A stretch of 64,000 nt of DNA. Source: Cryptomeria japonica (Eukaryota > Streptophyta > Pinopsida > Cupressales > Cupressaceae). Within the stretch, counting starts at the first letter, position 1, and each line of letters opens with the position of its first letter. Positions 23,880 to 35,562 of this stretch are shown piece by piece. Position numbers and translations under genes: made by a program. The stretch lies in contig NC_081407.1 in the NCBI RefSeq assembly GCF_030272615.1, positions 442,922,213 to 442,986,212 on the forward strand, in the 5' to 3' direction. The notes beneath the pieces are model-generated. The model made no database searches, was not told the DNA's origin, and saw only the letters and a list, made by a program, of their open reading frames with translations.

Positions 23880-24669
23880 TGTTAGGATTCCTAAAGATAC
23901 TGAGAGGGGGGGAGGGGTGAATCAATATCTGACTGGTATAATAATTTTCTTAACTTATAACATGAAAAGCATATCAAAATTGTGTACCGGTAAACCAAAC
24001 ACAATGCAACAAAGAAGAATAACAACCACAACATAAGAAACACACCATAACACAATATTTTAATGAGGAAAACTGGTGTGGGAAAAACCTCGATGGGATT
24101 TGTGACCCACAATATTCACTTACTGGCCAATAAGAGAATATTATTGCTTACAATAGGGGCCTGCACATGCAGGAAGCCAAGTGCCTAGAGCTCACTGCTC
24201 AATTACAAAAGAAGTCACACTGACTTACAAAAATGGATTATACAAATCCAATGTCTTGTACTACTTCAGATTAGCATCTACTATGCCAGATTCAGTACCG
24301 GTTTAAGCTCTGCTACATACATAAACCCTTATCCAATAATTCACATATTAGGTCTTCTATCATCTTTCCATCAATCACCTATTAAATGATCTACAATGAT
24401 CTCATACATATATGAGTCATATTACAATCTGCCAAGTCAGCTTTACAAAAGATTTAACAATTAATTACAAAATATATATGCACAAAATTCCTGTCGGCCA
24501 AGGTGCCGGTAATCTTCCTTTTCGGTGTCGGTGATATGTATGCCGGTGTAGAGTCTTCCGGAGTTGGTGCCTATGCTTTCCTACCGGTATCACATGATTG
24601 TAAGGTTGCCATCAATGACAATACCTTCAATCACCTATAATTTATCATTGGAGTGTGCATTTGCCAACA
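23880..24669 (-). repeat. 5' LTR of element C
   Basis: 790 bp, the same length as the 3' LTR. It is followed on the plus strand by the duplication AAATG. Confidence 0.92.
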
Positions 24670-24682
24670 AAATGTAGATTAC

Positions 24683-24796
24683 CTCATCGGCTGATCTCAG
24701 AGCTAATGTCTTCACTCTCCTCTCCTTGTCACTCTTAGAATTTTTCTTGAAGACAAACTTAAAAGGATCCAAGTTATGGCCAAATCGTGAAGGGGG
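24683..24796 (-). CDS. Second gene of element E, exon 10
   Basis: Thirty-eight codons, PPSRFGHNLDPFKFVFKK through a Lys/Arg-rich stretch to LALRSADE. Acceptor CTACAATAG, donor GTAATC. Element C inserted eight bases into the next intron. Confidence 0.7.
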
Positions 24797-24888
24797 CTAT
24801 TGTAGATTAAATTTACAATTAATACAATATACTAACATAAATACATCAAAAACACTTAAAATCTATAATATAGAGAACAATGACATAC

Positions 24889-24957
24889 TGGTGCCTGAGA
24901 TGCTTCTCCAATGGATTGAGGATGGATCACCATCGATGGAGAAACTGTTGCTATTAC
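24889..24957 (-). CDS. Second gene of element E, exon 9
   Basis: Twenty-three codons starting VIATVSPSMVIHPQSIGEAS. Acceptor TTTGTATAG, donor GTATGT. It parallels exon 8. Element D sits in the intron between the two. Confidence 0.7.
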
Positions 24958-24978
24958 CTATACAAAAAATGATCAAAG

Positions 24979-26573
24979 TGTAGACACCTAAAAATGGTCA
25001 ACGCTTGTGAAGTCATACTTTAACAATTGCGCATTGCCTCATTTTAGGTTTTTGCGTCGCATTAACATTTCTCCTATGTCACGCACTTGGTCTTTATCAT
25101 TTGCGAACATCGAGTCATTCTTCTATATTCTTCAATCATCTCATCCTCGAATTTGGTCTTGTCAACAACACTATCCAGTCATGATTTTGATCAATTTTAT
25201 CCTGTCGCATCAATGTGTGTATTCATTTGTCAACATTGGACATCGTCAATCCTAATTAGGGTTTTGTCCTTTTATCAATCCTGTCAATCTTGCAATCGAT
25301 TTGTCATCGATCGTTGCCCTCTTATCAATCTTGTCGATTTATCATCAATCCTTCAATCTTGTCATCAATCGCTGTCATGTGCAATCTTCTCATTTTGCGA
25401 TCGATTTGTCATCGATCGTGGTCATTTTCAATCTTGTCGTCTTGCAATCTATTTTGTCATTGATTCTTGTCCTTTTGTCAATTTTGTCATTTCGCGATCA
25501 TTTCGCTATCGATCATTGTCTGTCTTAATTATGTCAATTTGGATCAATTTGTCATTGTTCCTTGTCAATTGGCGCATTTTCTCAATCGAATCAAATTGTT
25601 TATCGCTTTGGTCATTTATCAAATCAAATCATGATCAAGTCAATTATAGACCTAATTGTCATTCTCGCATTGCTAATTCACCTTCTAGGGTTTTATGATT
25701 TAATCATTTAACCTAATGTGTCATTTCTTCCTTTAGGATTAATAAATTACTTATTTATCCTAAGTCTTCTCATTACAATTAAATATTCATTTAATTGGCT
25801 AATTATTCCTCTTTGTGAGTGAATTAATTAATAAATGAAAAATTATTGATTAATTCACTAATTTCTAATTTCCTATTTTCATTATTCTCTAATTTCCTAA
25901 TTTTCTAATTTATTCTTAAATTCAATTTCCTCCTATTTCTTTCCTAAATTTATGGCAATGACATAGAAATTTGTCATAGAATTTGTCATAAATTGTCATA
26001 AAATTCTTGACATAGAAATGTGTCATAGAATTTGTCATAAAATGTCATAAAATGTCATAAATTCTTGACATAGAAATTTGTCATGAATTGTCATAAGCCT
26101 TGCATAGCAATTTGTCATAGACATGTCATAATTTTGCTATTCTTGATTTGAATTTCCATTCGAATCACTATCATGCTAATTTGATCATTTTCTCCAATTT
26201 GTCTATAAATTGGATGAATTTCTTCACTCAAAGCCCTTGATTCTTGGATCCGAATTTCTATAAAATTACCGAACTTACGCTTCTAGTACTCTTGAGCTTT
26301 TCATCAATCTTGCTTTCAATTGTGTGTGCACTTGTAGGTGAGATCCACAAACCCATTGAAGAGGAAAGAACAACAATGGAGCCGCATGGAAGGAGTATTC
26401 AATTCTACATCTGGTTTGCATAATTTTCATTTTGAATGCTTTGTTTTCATACCTCTATTGAGTGTGCTTAGAATTAGGTTCATTTGCAATGAGTGTTCTC
26501 ATGATTGAGTTATCATGTCTAGTGTTTTGATTGATCTACTTATCTTTTGATGATTCCTAATTTCTACGCTACA
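24979..26573 (+). repeat. Element D LTR 1 (5')
   Basis: TGTAGACACC to CTACGCTACA, 1595 bp. It contains degenerate repeats of AATCTTGTCATCGATC (25290-25560) and of TTTGTCATAAA (25965-26110). Confidence 0.93.
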
Positions 26574-26578
26574 TTAAT

Positions 26579-26594
26579 TGGTGAACCCGACGTG
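26579..26594 (+). other. Putative primer binding site of element D
   Basis: TGGTGAACCCGACGTG lies five bases after LTR 1. It starts TGG as expected for a tRNA 3' end. I do not assign the tRNA. Confidence 0.55.
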
Positions 26595-26692
26595 AATACT
26601 AACCTTCTAACCATTTTACTATGTTTTGGAGTGCTTCTAAGTTGATTTGCAGGTCAAAAACCCAAAAATAGGGCCGTGCAGTGCATTCTGGA

Positions 26693-26815
26693 CACTTCTG
26701 CGCTTGTGTGAAGCATTCTGCGCCTGTGTTGAGACATCTTGCGCCTGTGTTGAGACATTCTGCGCTTGTGTTAAACATTCTGCGCTTGTGTCATGACTTC
26801 TGCGCCTGTGTAAAG
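26693..26815. repeat. Six tandem units of about 20 bp (CATTCTGCGCCTGTGTTGAG type)
   Basis: Contiguous units without spacers. TCTGCGC-TGTGT is nearly constant. Confidence 0.9.
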
Positions 26816-28908
26816 TCCAGATCAGAGGTGAAAAATGCAATTTTTACTTGAAAAATTTTATATGTTTTAGTAAATTGCAATTTTGAGGGTCTTCGGTGCA
26901 TTTGTGGACAAATATGGTGCCCGGAAACACGATGAGACACCATTGATGTTTTCAAAATTTGGTTCTAGATTATTTGAATACCTTTCCAATGCATCAAACG
27001 GTTTGTAATTCGGAGCTAGGATGAGAAAGTTATGCCTTCTCAAAGTGGACTGAAATTTTGATAGTTTTCATAAATCAAATCATCTGTGCTTTGGATTTTG
27101 GGTACTAATTATTTGTGCAGGATCTTGGCATACGCATGACAAAGACTACAAATCAAACTACTAACATGTGTTATGCAGATTCGATGGTCAAAGACAACAA
27201 ATCAAACTTCTGACATGTGTTTTTGTAGGTTGCCTTGGAGAAACAACCAAATTGTGTGTTTGAGATTTTTAATTAGGCACTTAGTGATTTATAAATAGGT
27301 GGAAATGAACCTTTGTTTTCTTTGTTTGTTAAGTATGACATTGGAGTAGGAGAGTATGCTCTCATCCTTCATAGGGTGATCAGAAATCCAGATCTTCGAT
27401 ACCATGCTTGTGTTGTTGATTGTTTGTCTCCATTAGAGAGCCTGCCTTCCCGACCACTTTGCTTTAGCAAGCGAGTGATAATCGTGAGAAGGGAATGACC
27501 CAAAGTGAGTACGGCTAGAATTCCTTGGCATTCTAACTCACTATAAAAAAATACCTGATGAGCGAAAGCTTTGAAGGAAGTGTTACGTGGGAATTGCAGT
27601 TACTTGGGAAGTGATGACCCTTGAACTCTTTCTCATATCAACATCTAAGTAGGGCCTCTTGGTCTAAATCGTGCTTGCGCGACTACATTTGTTTGGTATC
27701 TTGATGGGCTTAATGTCTCAATCATGCTTGCATGACATCAAGGAGTAATGCTTAACAGAAATCCTTACTACATACCTTGTTTTTAGAGGCCAAAAACCCT
27801 TCTAGTTGCTTGAGAAGGACAAATTCGGATACTTGGAAGAGATACTAAGTTCGCCATGGGGAGATTCCATGGGGACTGATGCTTGGCTGCCCTGAGAAGT
27901 GAGTGCCGTGGAGGGGAGCCCGTGGGGTCAAGCATCTATGTATTCTCCTTGAATCCCATAATGAGTCTACCTCTCAAGTACCTAATGTCTTTGCCTACCC
28001 TAAGGAATGTGGAAATGAGCATGATTGTCTTGAGTCTAAGTTATAACATCTTGTATTCTTTGATTGTCAAAAGTTGAATGTTATCCCATTTCAAAAGCAA
28101 AACACATTGATTAAAACAAGATTAAACCCAAGATATTCATCCAACAAAAATTCAACAAGATTCAAAGATCATATTCCTTCAAACATGATGATCCAACATT
28201 GTTCAAAAACTTCTCTCAACTCTTATGTCACTTACATTTAGGTTCATCCTAGGTTGCATTTTTCAAAGTCATTGTCAAGTATCAAGGTTAGGTTTCACCT
28301 AAGTCATACTTCTTTTGCATATCAATAGAAGTCATCCATTTGCATATGTCCTCTTGCATAAGAGTAATATCATTTCATAATTAAACCTTAAGTTTCATCT
28401 TAGGTTGACATTGTCATACATTTGCATTTGCATATCCCAAGTCTCTTCATTAAGCCTAAGTCATTGTCATTGTCATATCATATTAAGATCATTTGCATAT
28501 TAATTATCCTTTCGCATATAGTGTCAAACCTAGCTCTTGTCATACTTGAGCAATCCAAATCTTTGATAAACCCTAAGTCATTGTTAAGAAGTCTAGACCT
28601 TATCAAGTCTTTTGTCCTTTTTGTCATCAATATCATTTCGTCAAACCTAGCTTAGTATCCAAGCATATAGGGGAGACATTGTCATCTTGTCCTTTGTCAA
28701 TTAAGCCCTTTTGTCCTTTGAGGTCTAGATATCATTCCAATTTCCTAAGGGTCCCTCTCTTAGTTTTGCATTCATAACTTTGTCAAAATCTTCAAAAACA
28801 ACAAAAACATAGATTGCATTCTTAACATAGATTGCATTTTCATCTATCTAGTTTACATTTAGTTGCATATCATATACTATCCTTAAAAAAATTCCAAAAA
28901 AAAAAATA

Positions 28909-31761
28909 TTGCATTTGCATAGTGACATGTCTATTGAAACAAGGTTCCAAGCACCAATGATGCAACAAAGTTTGACATATCAACCAACAATGCAATCACA
29001 ATTCTATCCAACCCAACAACAAAGCAACATTGGTCAAACTTATCATGATGATTTAAATGTCCAAATACAAAAACTAGAGGAGAAACTAGCTCAAGAAAAG
29101 GAGATATTGGAGCAAAAAGTGAAAAACAGTGAGAAGATAAGATCTCAAATGTCCAAAGTGTTTCGAAAATTTCCAGGCCAAAATCCAAAGATTGAGCCAA
29201 TTGATGTAAGATCCCTTCTTGAATGATCAGACATACCAGCCCTTCTCTCACAAATAGAGATGATGAAACAATTTCAAGGAAAGAGACCACATCAATTTCA
29301 ACATTATGTGCCTCCACAACAAGAACAAGGTGTTTACTATCAATCAGATTTTCAACCATCACAACCAATGGTCCAACATATGCAACCAACACAATCAATG
29401 GTCCAATTTCAACAATATGTCCAACCAACTATACAATGTCAACAAATAGTTCAACCAAGGGTGGAATATCAACAAGTTCAAGTTCAACCAACATATCAAT
29501 GTCAACAACCGCAACCAAAAATTCAAAAACAAAGGTTGCAACACACACCAAGCCAAGTTTTAAACATGTCAAACCAATTTGATCAACATTTAGTTCGAAA
29601 TCAAAACATGACATCAAATCAAAAACAAGTTCAAATTCCAAGTCCAACTATGTCAAAACCTCGAAAGAAAGGTGGCCTTATTGCAATCCTCTTAAGGAAA
29701 TGACTAAGTGAGTCTTTTGAGGAAGATAAAGATAATACACTTATGTCTAGCAATGCCTCATCCCCTCACAAGCAAATTGACTCTCCAGTGGCATCTATCC
29801 CTACACCTTTAGAAGTTCCGCAAGGACCTTCCATATTGTCTTCATCAAACAATACACCCAAGGATGCAATTATTCAAGAGCTATCCATAATTGATTGCCA
29901 CGATAATCCAATTCATGATGCACATCCTTGTCATGTTTCAAAAATACAAGATCCAATGCCACCATCCACTTTATTGCCATTACCTATTTTAGAGGACCCC
30001 ATTCCAAGTCCCTCTTCCTCATATTTAAGCATTGATTCCTTGCTAGAATCCATCACAAATGTTCAAAGTGCATTTCCTTCATGCCAAAACATTGATTCCT
30101 TGTCAGAATCCTCCATGCATATCCAAAGTCCAACCTCATGTCAAGAGGATAATTTAGAGCATGAAGATATGAGTCCTAAAGCAAATCAAGATCAAGATCC
30201 TGAAAACTTATCATCCCATCCAATTGTGGACTAGGACCCCATCTTCCCAGAAACTCATGATGATTCTCCTATTCTTGTCCATCATATCCAAAGTCCTATT
30301 GACATTCCACTCCCCGAGCAAGATCAAGATATCTTAGTCTATCCAATCCCAAATGATCCCCTTCCATTTCATGAACACAATGTCCTTTCAAATCCCATTG
30401 ATATTCCACTTCCTCAGAAAGATCAAGATATCCCTTCCATTCTTTCCGATGATCCCATTGAAAGTCAAGAGCAAAGCACCTTTAAAGAAGATTCCAATGA
30501 TCTTCCTCCTTGTCAAGATCAAATCATTCCTTCAGATCCTCCACAAGATCCACTTGTCCCTCCATCTCCACGTCCTAATCCCGCATATCCACTCCAAGAT
30601 CGCATTCCTTTTGATGATCCCATTATTTCTCCCATTCCATCTCTTGAAGAGCCTATCATTGAACCATGTCCACTACACACTCCTAGTCACCCTCATGATC
30701 CTGATACCCCTCATGATTCTAACGTGTCAGTGCAAGATGTTCATGAACCCCCTACATGCATAATGGGTTCTTCCACTTTGGTGAAATCCAATCCACTTCA
30801 AGATCTCATTATTTCTCTCATATCACATCCACCTCATAATGAACTCGCGTCTTCTTCCCAAAGAAAAGAGTATCCTATTAGTCAAAATATTGATAAAGGC
30901 AAAGGGGTAGACCTTCACAAGCAAGAACCCTTCCATATCAAAGAATATACTAATGGTCATGGCTACAGAGCTCACACTCAAGGCGTTGGTATCCCTTCAA
31001 AGTCAAAATCCAAATGTCCTCCTTCCCCATCATCGCTTCCATCCATTCTAGGTCCCTATATCCCTCCATCTCCTATGCAACGTCAGCAAAGGCACACATC
31101 TTGGAGAACCTTCCATCCATCCCACATGCCTCCATATCATTCCCATCCACACCGACATTCATTCCCTCCTCCAAGCAATTTGGATGCCAAGCATAAAAGT
31201 CATAAGTCTAGCAATCCACATGTATTCAAGGATCAACATGTCCAATATAATTGACATGTCAAAACAAAGAACAATATGATCTATAAAGAAAAAGAAATAT
31301 CCAAAAGGCCACAAAGGCCCACTGAGCAAAATCAAGCAAAGTCAAAATATATATGGATTCCTAAATCCCTTGTGCAAGCAATGCACTCCAAGGAACCACA
31401 AAAGCATGAAAAATCAAAAACCATGTGGATCCCTAAGAAGCTCCTTGAAGCACAAAAAGAAACATCCAACTTGGCATCCAAAATTGCTATTCCTCCATCC
31501 AAATCGTCCAAGTCTATTCCTCCATCACCTTCTTCATCTATTTTGGGCCCTTATGTCCCAAAATCCCAAGCCTTTCTTCCGTCAAAATCTCAATATCCAA
31601 AATACATCTTTCCTCCATCAATCCATCACCCCTCAAGGTGTGTGCCAATGTTGATCTTGCCTTCATTTTCATCCACTCAAGCCCAGTTCTTCCAATACCC
31701 TATCCATTATCCAATTCATATTTTCCATCCTTCCATCCCTTTGATCCAATCCTTTGCGTAA
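28909..31761 (+). pseudogene. Element D Gln/Pro-rich gag-like protein
   Basis: One frame of about 950 codons from MHLHSDMSIETRFQ, with in-frame stops at 29224, 29701, 30232 and 31252. The order is a short coiled coil (LNVQIQKLEEKLAQEKEIL), a Gln-rich repeat region (VQPTYQCQQPQPKIQKQ), a long Pro/Ser/Asp-rich part, then two related blocks with SILGPYIPPSP and SILGPYVPKSQ and the motifs KYIWIPKSL and KTMWIPKKL. No CCHC knuckle, protease or polymerase is present. Its position after the primer site suggests a gag-derived protein. The function is unknown. Confidence 0.65.
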
Positions 31762-33903
31762 ATCCTTGCCTTAGTTTCATCTCATTGTCCATGTCCTTAT
31801 CCTACCAACGTCTTTGAGCATACTTTTAAAGGTCATGGTCCATTCTTTTCAAGGCTACTATCCAAATAAAAAGATGCTTGAGTCCTTCTTCCATCCCCTA
31901 TCACGTGTCTATCATCTATTGAAAAAGTCAAAATACAAAAAAAAAAAGAGACAAAAAAGTGAGAAAAAGAAAAAAAAAAAGTAAAGCAAAAATAATTCGT
32001 CCACTGGTGAAAACCTGGCAAACAGGCGCCTTGGGCAAGTACCGTGATGAAAACCTAGCAAACAGGCGTCATGCGTAATTTATGAACTTCTTGCACGCCA
32101 CACTTGGGGGTAGATTCCCTTCTTCATATCCTATTGCCCTTCATTATCCTATTGAACCCCTGTCATTACCCTTCATATCCTATCATCCCTCATGTCCAAT
32201 TTCCTTTTTCCACCTTTGATCTTGACAAGGCTGACGATCGTCATGAGCATCATGTATCTTGTTTGCAGCTTTTAGTCCATCATCGCTTTTGGTCTTTATC
32301 CATTTGCTTATTACAACCTTTCATCCATATTCCCTGGCTTATTGCAACTTTCTACCATTATCCCTTAGCCAATCCCGACCTTCAGTCCATGTCCCTTATC
32401 CATTCTTGGTCTTGCTTATCCTATCCATATCTTATCACTATCCATACACTCATTTTCATTCCTTGATCTTGATCTGACATAAGGACGCAAAATTTAAACA
32501 TGGTTTCAAACACCTCTTGACATTTCCCTCATGCCATGTTCCTGCTTTACATTGTCATATCCAGTCTCTTGTCCCATCACGCCATAGCCCTTGGAAATTG
32601 CATCTGTATTGTCTCCACGATAAAAGGCCTTTGTCTTCCCTCTACCCACCATCATTTCAGCAAGCCTATTTATTCACCTGTCATATTCCTTGCCTTGCTA
32701 GACACTGGGGGCAAAATTTGAAAAAAGATCAAAAAAATCGAATAATGTCCTGAAAAAATCATTAAAAAATTGAAAAATGTCCTGAAAAAAGTCTTAAAAA
32801 TTGAAAAATGTCCTGAAAAAAGTCTTAAAAATTGAAAAAAGTCCTGAAAAAATCTCATAAAAATTGAAAAATGTCATGAAAAAAGTCATAAAAATTGAAA
32901 AATGTCATGAAAAAATCCTAAAAATTTCAAAAATGTCTTGAAAAAATCTCTAAAAATCAAATAAAGTCTTGAAAATAAAAAATGAACACAAAAAAATTGT
33001 AAAACTTGAAAACAAAGCAAAACGAAAACAAAAAAACGCATTTTTGCAATAAAGTATTCCCTTTATGCATCGACAGATCACTGAGCATTCCTCCAATGAC
33101 TCGCAATCAAACACTGTGCTTTAATGAAATCATGCTTTAACCAGATGAGCTTTTTCAATCAAAACCAAACATTCAAACTGATCCAAACTGTCATATTAAT
33201 CGAATATTGGCATCAAAATCATTTGTCCTTGTTCCTATTATCATGGGTCTTATACAGGGTGTGGTATACTCGAAACCAGACTGTGTCCTGTCTTAGACGG
33301 GGTACCGCATGTCCTGAAACCAGATAGCATGATCGTCCTATCAGCACGTTCAACTTTTGACAATGAAGATCAAGATGTTTGTTTGATTTGCTTGAATTTG
33401 TGAGTCTTATCTTATTAATTTATCTTTGGCTTCGATCATGTCCCTATGTTGCTCGATGATGTCACTGAGTGATTTAGAGTGACCGGGATGGCTCATGGTC
33501 TCTTTCTTTGATTGTGATTGTTGCTTGTCTATGCTATGTCTGTCTTTCGCAAATAGGGTTGCATTTCAGCTCTGGCCTTCAATGCCATGATGCTACGCAT
33601 CCATTTTGCTACATTAAAATAAAGGTTCTCACCTACAAAGTGCATTACTGAAAGCAAGTTTTCCTCCATCTCTAACTATCCTCTGTCTAATTTCTGCTTA
33701 CTAACATTTCTTCAGTCCATCTTGGCAGTCTGTTTGATCCTATCATTTTCTATCATTCTTATCGATCAATTGGCCTCTTTTCTGCACATTTCCGGCCAAT
33801 TCCTCGAGGGGGCATGCATATGTCATTATTATTGTCTGGGGCATTTTCATTATTGTTCTTTGAAACAACGCTTACAATCGCATTGTCTCAAAGAGGGGCA
33901 AAA
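31762..33903 (+). other. Element D 3' untranslated region and polypurine tract
   Basis: Non-coding. It contains A-rich stretches, a tandem array at 32720-32971 and a terminal purine tract CAAAGAGGGGCAAAA at 33889-33903 just before LTR 2. The segment from about 33484 is copied at 35150-35562. Confidence 0.7.
32720..32971. repeat. Eight tandem units of about 31.5 bp
   Basis: The unit resembles AAAAAAGTCTTAAAAATTGA plus AAAATGTCCTG. Copies are contiguous, with small substitutions. Confidence 0.9.
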
Positions 33904-35140
33904 TGTAGACACCTAAAAATGGTCAACGCTTGCGGAAGTCATACTTTAACATTTGCGCATTGCCTCATTTTAGGTTTTTGCGTCGCATTAACATTTCTCC
34001 TATGTCACGCACTTGATCTTTATCATTTGCGAGCATCGAGTCATTCTTCTGCATTCTTCATCTGTTTCGCTTTTGAATTAGGTCTTGTCGATAGCAATCT
34101 TTAATCATGATTTTGGTCGATCTTTGTCCTTGTCAATCTTGTCATATTGTGATCGATTCGTCATCGATCCTTGTCCTTTTTCAATCATGTCAATTTGGTC
34201 AATTTGTCATTGATTTTTGTCAACCAATTTCAATTAAATCATTTATCACATTGGTCATTTATCAATTCAAAATCATGATCGAATCGATATCAACTATCCT
34301 TTGTCAAGACCTAATTGTCATTCTCATTGCTAATTCATCTCTTTAGGGCTTCGTGATTTCATCATTTAACCTTGCTTATCATTTTCTCCTTTAGGATTAA
34401 TAAATTACTTATTTATCCTAAGTCTTCTCATTACAATTAAATGTTCATTTAATTGGCTAATTATTCCTCCTTGTAAATTAATTAATAAATGACAAATTAT
34501 TAATTAATTTACCTATTTTTCATCAATTTTCTAATTTCCAAGTCATCATTTCCAACCTAATTTTCTAAATTCTCCTATATTCCTAAATGTCTATTTCTAT
34601 TTCAAATTCTTGTCATAAATCTTTGCATAGCAATTTGTCATAAATTGTCATAAATTGTCATAAATCCTTGCATAGCAATTTGTCATAGACATGTCATAAT
34701 TTTGCTATTCTTGATTTGAATTTCCATTCGAATCACTATCATGCTAATCTTGTCATCTCTCCAATTCTTCTATAAATTGGATGATTTTCTTCAATCAAAG
34801 CCCTTGATTCTTGGATCCGAATTTCTATAAAATTACCGAACTTACGCTTCTAGTACTCTTGAGATTTTCATCAATCTTGCTTTCAATTGTGTGTGCACTT
34901 GTAGGTGAGATCCACAAACCCATTGAAGAGGAAAGAACAACAATGGAGCCGCATGGAAGGAGTATTCAATTCTACATCTGGTTTGCATAATTTTCATTTT
35001 GAATGCTTTGTTTTCATACCTCTATTGAGTGTGCTTAGAATTAGGTTCATTTGCAATGAGTGTTCTCATGATTGAGTTATCATGTCTAGTGTTTTGATTG
35101 ATCTACTTATCTTTTGATGATTCCTAATTTCTACGCTACA
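33904..35140 (+). repeat. Element D LTR 2 (internal, diverged, shorter)
   Basis: 1237 bp with the same ends as LTR 1 and 3 but large internal deletions and more substitutions. Confidence 0.9.
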
Positions 35141-35562
35141 TTAATTTCCGGGATGGCTCATGGTCCTTTTCTTTTTTTGATTGTGATTGTCGTTTGTCTG
35201 TGATGTGTCTGTCTTTTGCAAAAAGGGTTGCATTTCAGCTCTGGCCTTCAATGCCATGATGCTACGCATCCATTTTGCTACATTAAAATAAAGGTTCTCA
35301 CCTACAAAGTGCATTACTGAAAGCAAGTTTTTCTTCATCTCTACCTGTCCTTTGTCTCATTTCTTCTTACTAACATTTCTTCTGTTAGTCTTGGCAGTCC
35401 GTTCGATCCTATCATTTTTGTCGATCAATTGGCCTCTTTTCTGCATGTTTCCGGCCAATTCCTCGAGGGGGCATGCATATGTCATTGTCATTGTCTGGGG
35501 CATTTTCATTATTGTTCTTTGAAACAACGCTTAAAATCGCATTGTCTCAAAGAGGGGCAAAA
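35141..35562 (+). repeat. Copy of element D internal 3' tail
   Basis: It begins TTAATTT, as at the start of the internal region, then jumps to CCGGGATGGCTCATGG, homologous to 33486 onward, and ends with the polypurine tract before LTR 3. It looks like a second internal region with nearly everything deleted. Confidence 0.85.

Larger units (their letters stand above)
13767..24669 (-). mobile_element. Element C: 10.9-kb copia-like non-autonomous LTR retrotransposon
   Basis: It has two 790-bp LTRs with TGTTAGG...CCAACA ends on the plus strand, a perfect 5-bp duplication, a primer site and a polypurine tract. Inside are a zinc-knuckle gag-like gene and a very long unknown gene, both on the minus strand. 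No protease, reverse transcriptase, RNase H or integrase is visible. By eye the LTRs differ at roughly 5-6% of positions, mostly transitions. Its cis sequences closely match those of Copia-2. Confidence 0.9.
26574..28908 (+). other. Element D 5' untranslated region
   Basis: 2.3 kb without a supported gene. It holds a short tandem array at 26693-26815 and a GTCATT-rich stretch near 28200-28700. Confidence 0.6.

Noticed and set aside
25007..25698. Open frames in element D LTR 1, with counterparts at 35618-36290
   Set aside because: They follow degenerate ATCTTGTCATCGATC repeats of the LTR. Presence in both LTRs shows LTR sequence, not a gene.
26693..26815. Regular short repeats that might suggest a CRISPR-like array
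   Set aside because: Units are contiguous with no spacers. The plant retroelement context excludes it. The same applies to 32720-32971.
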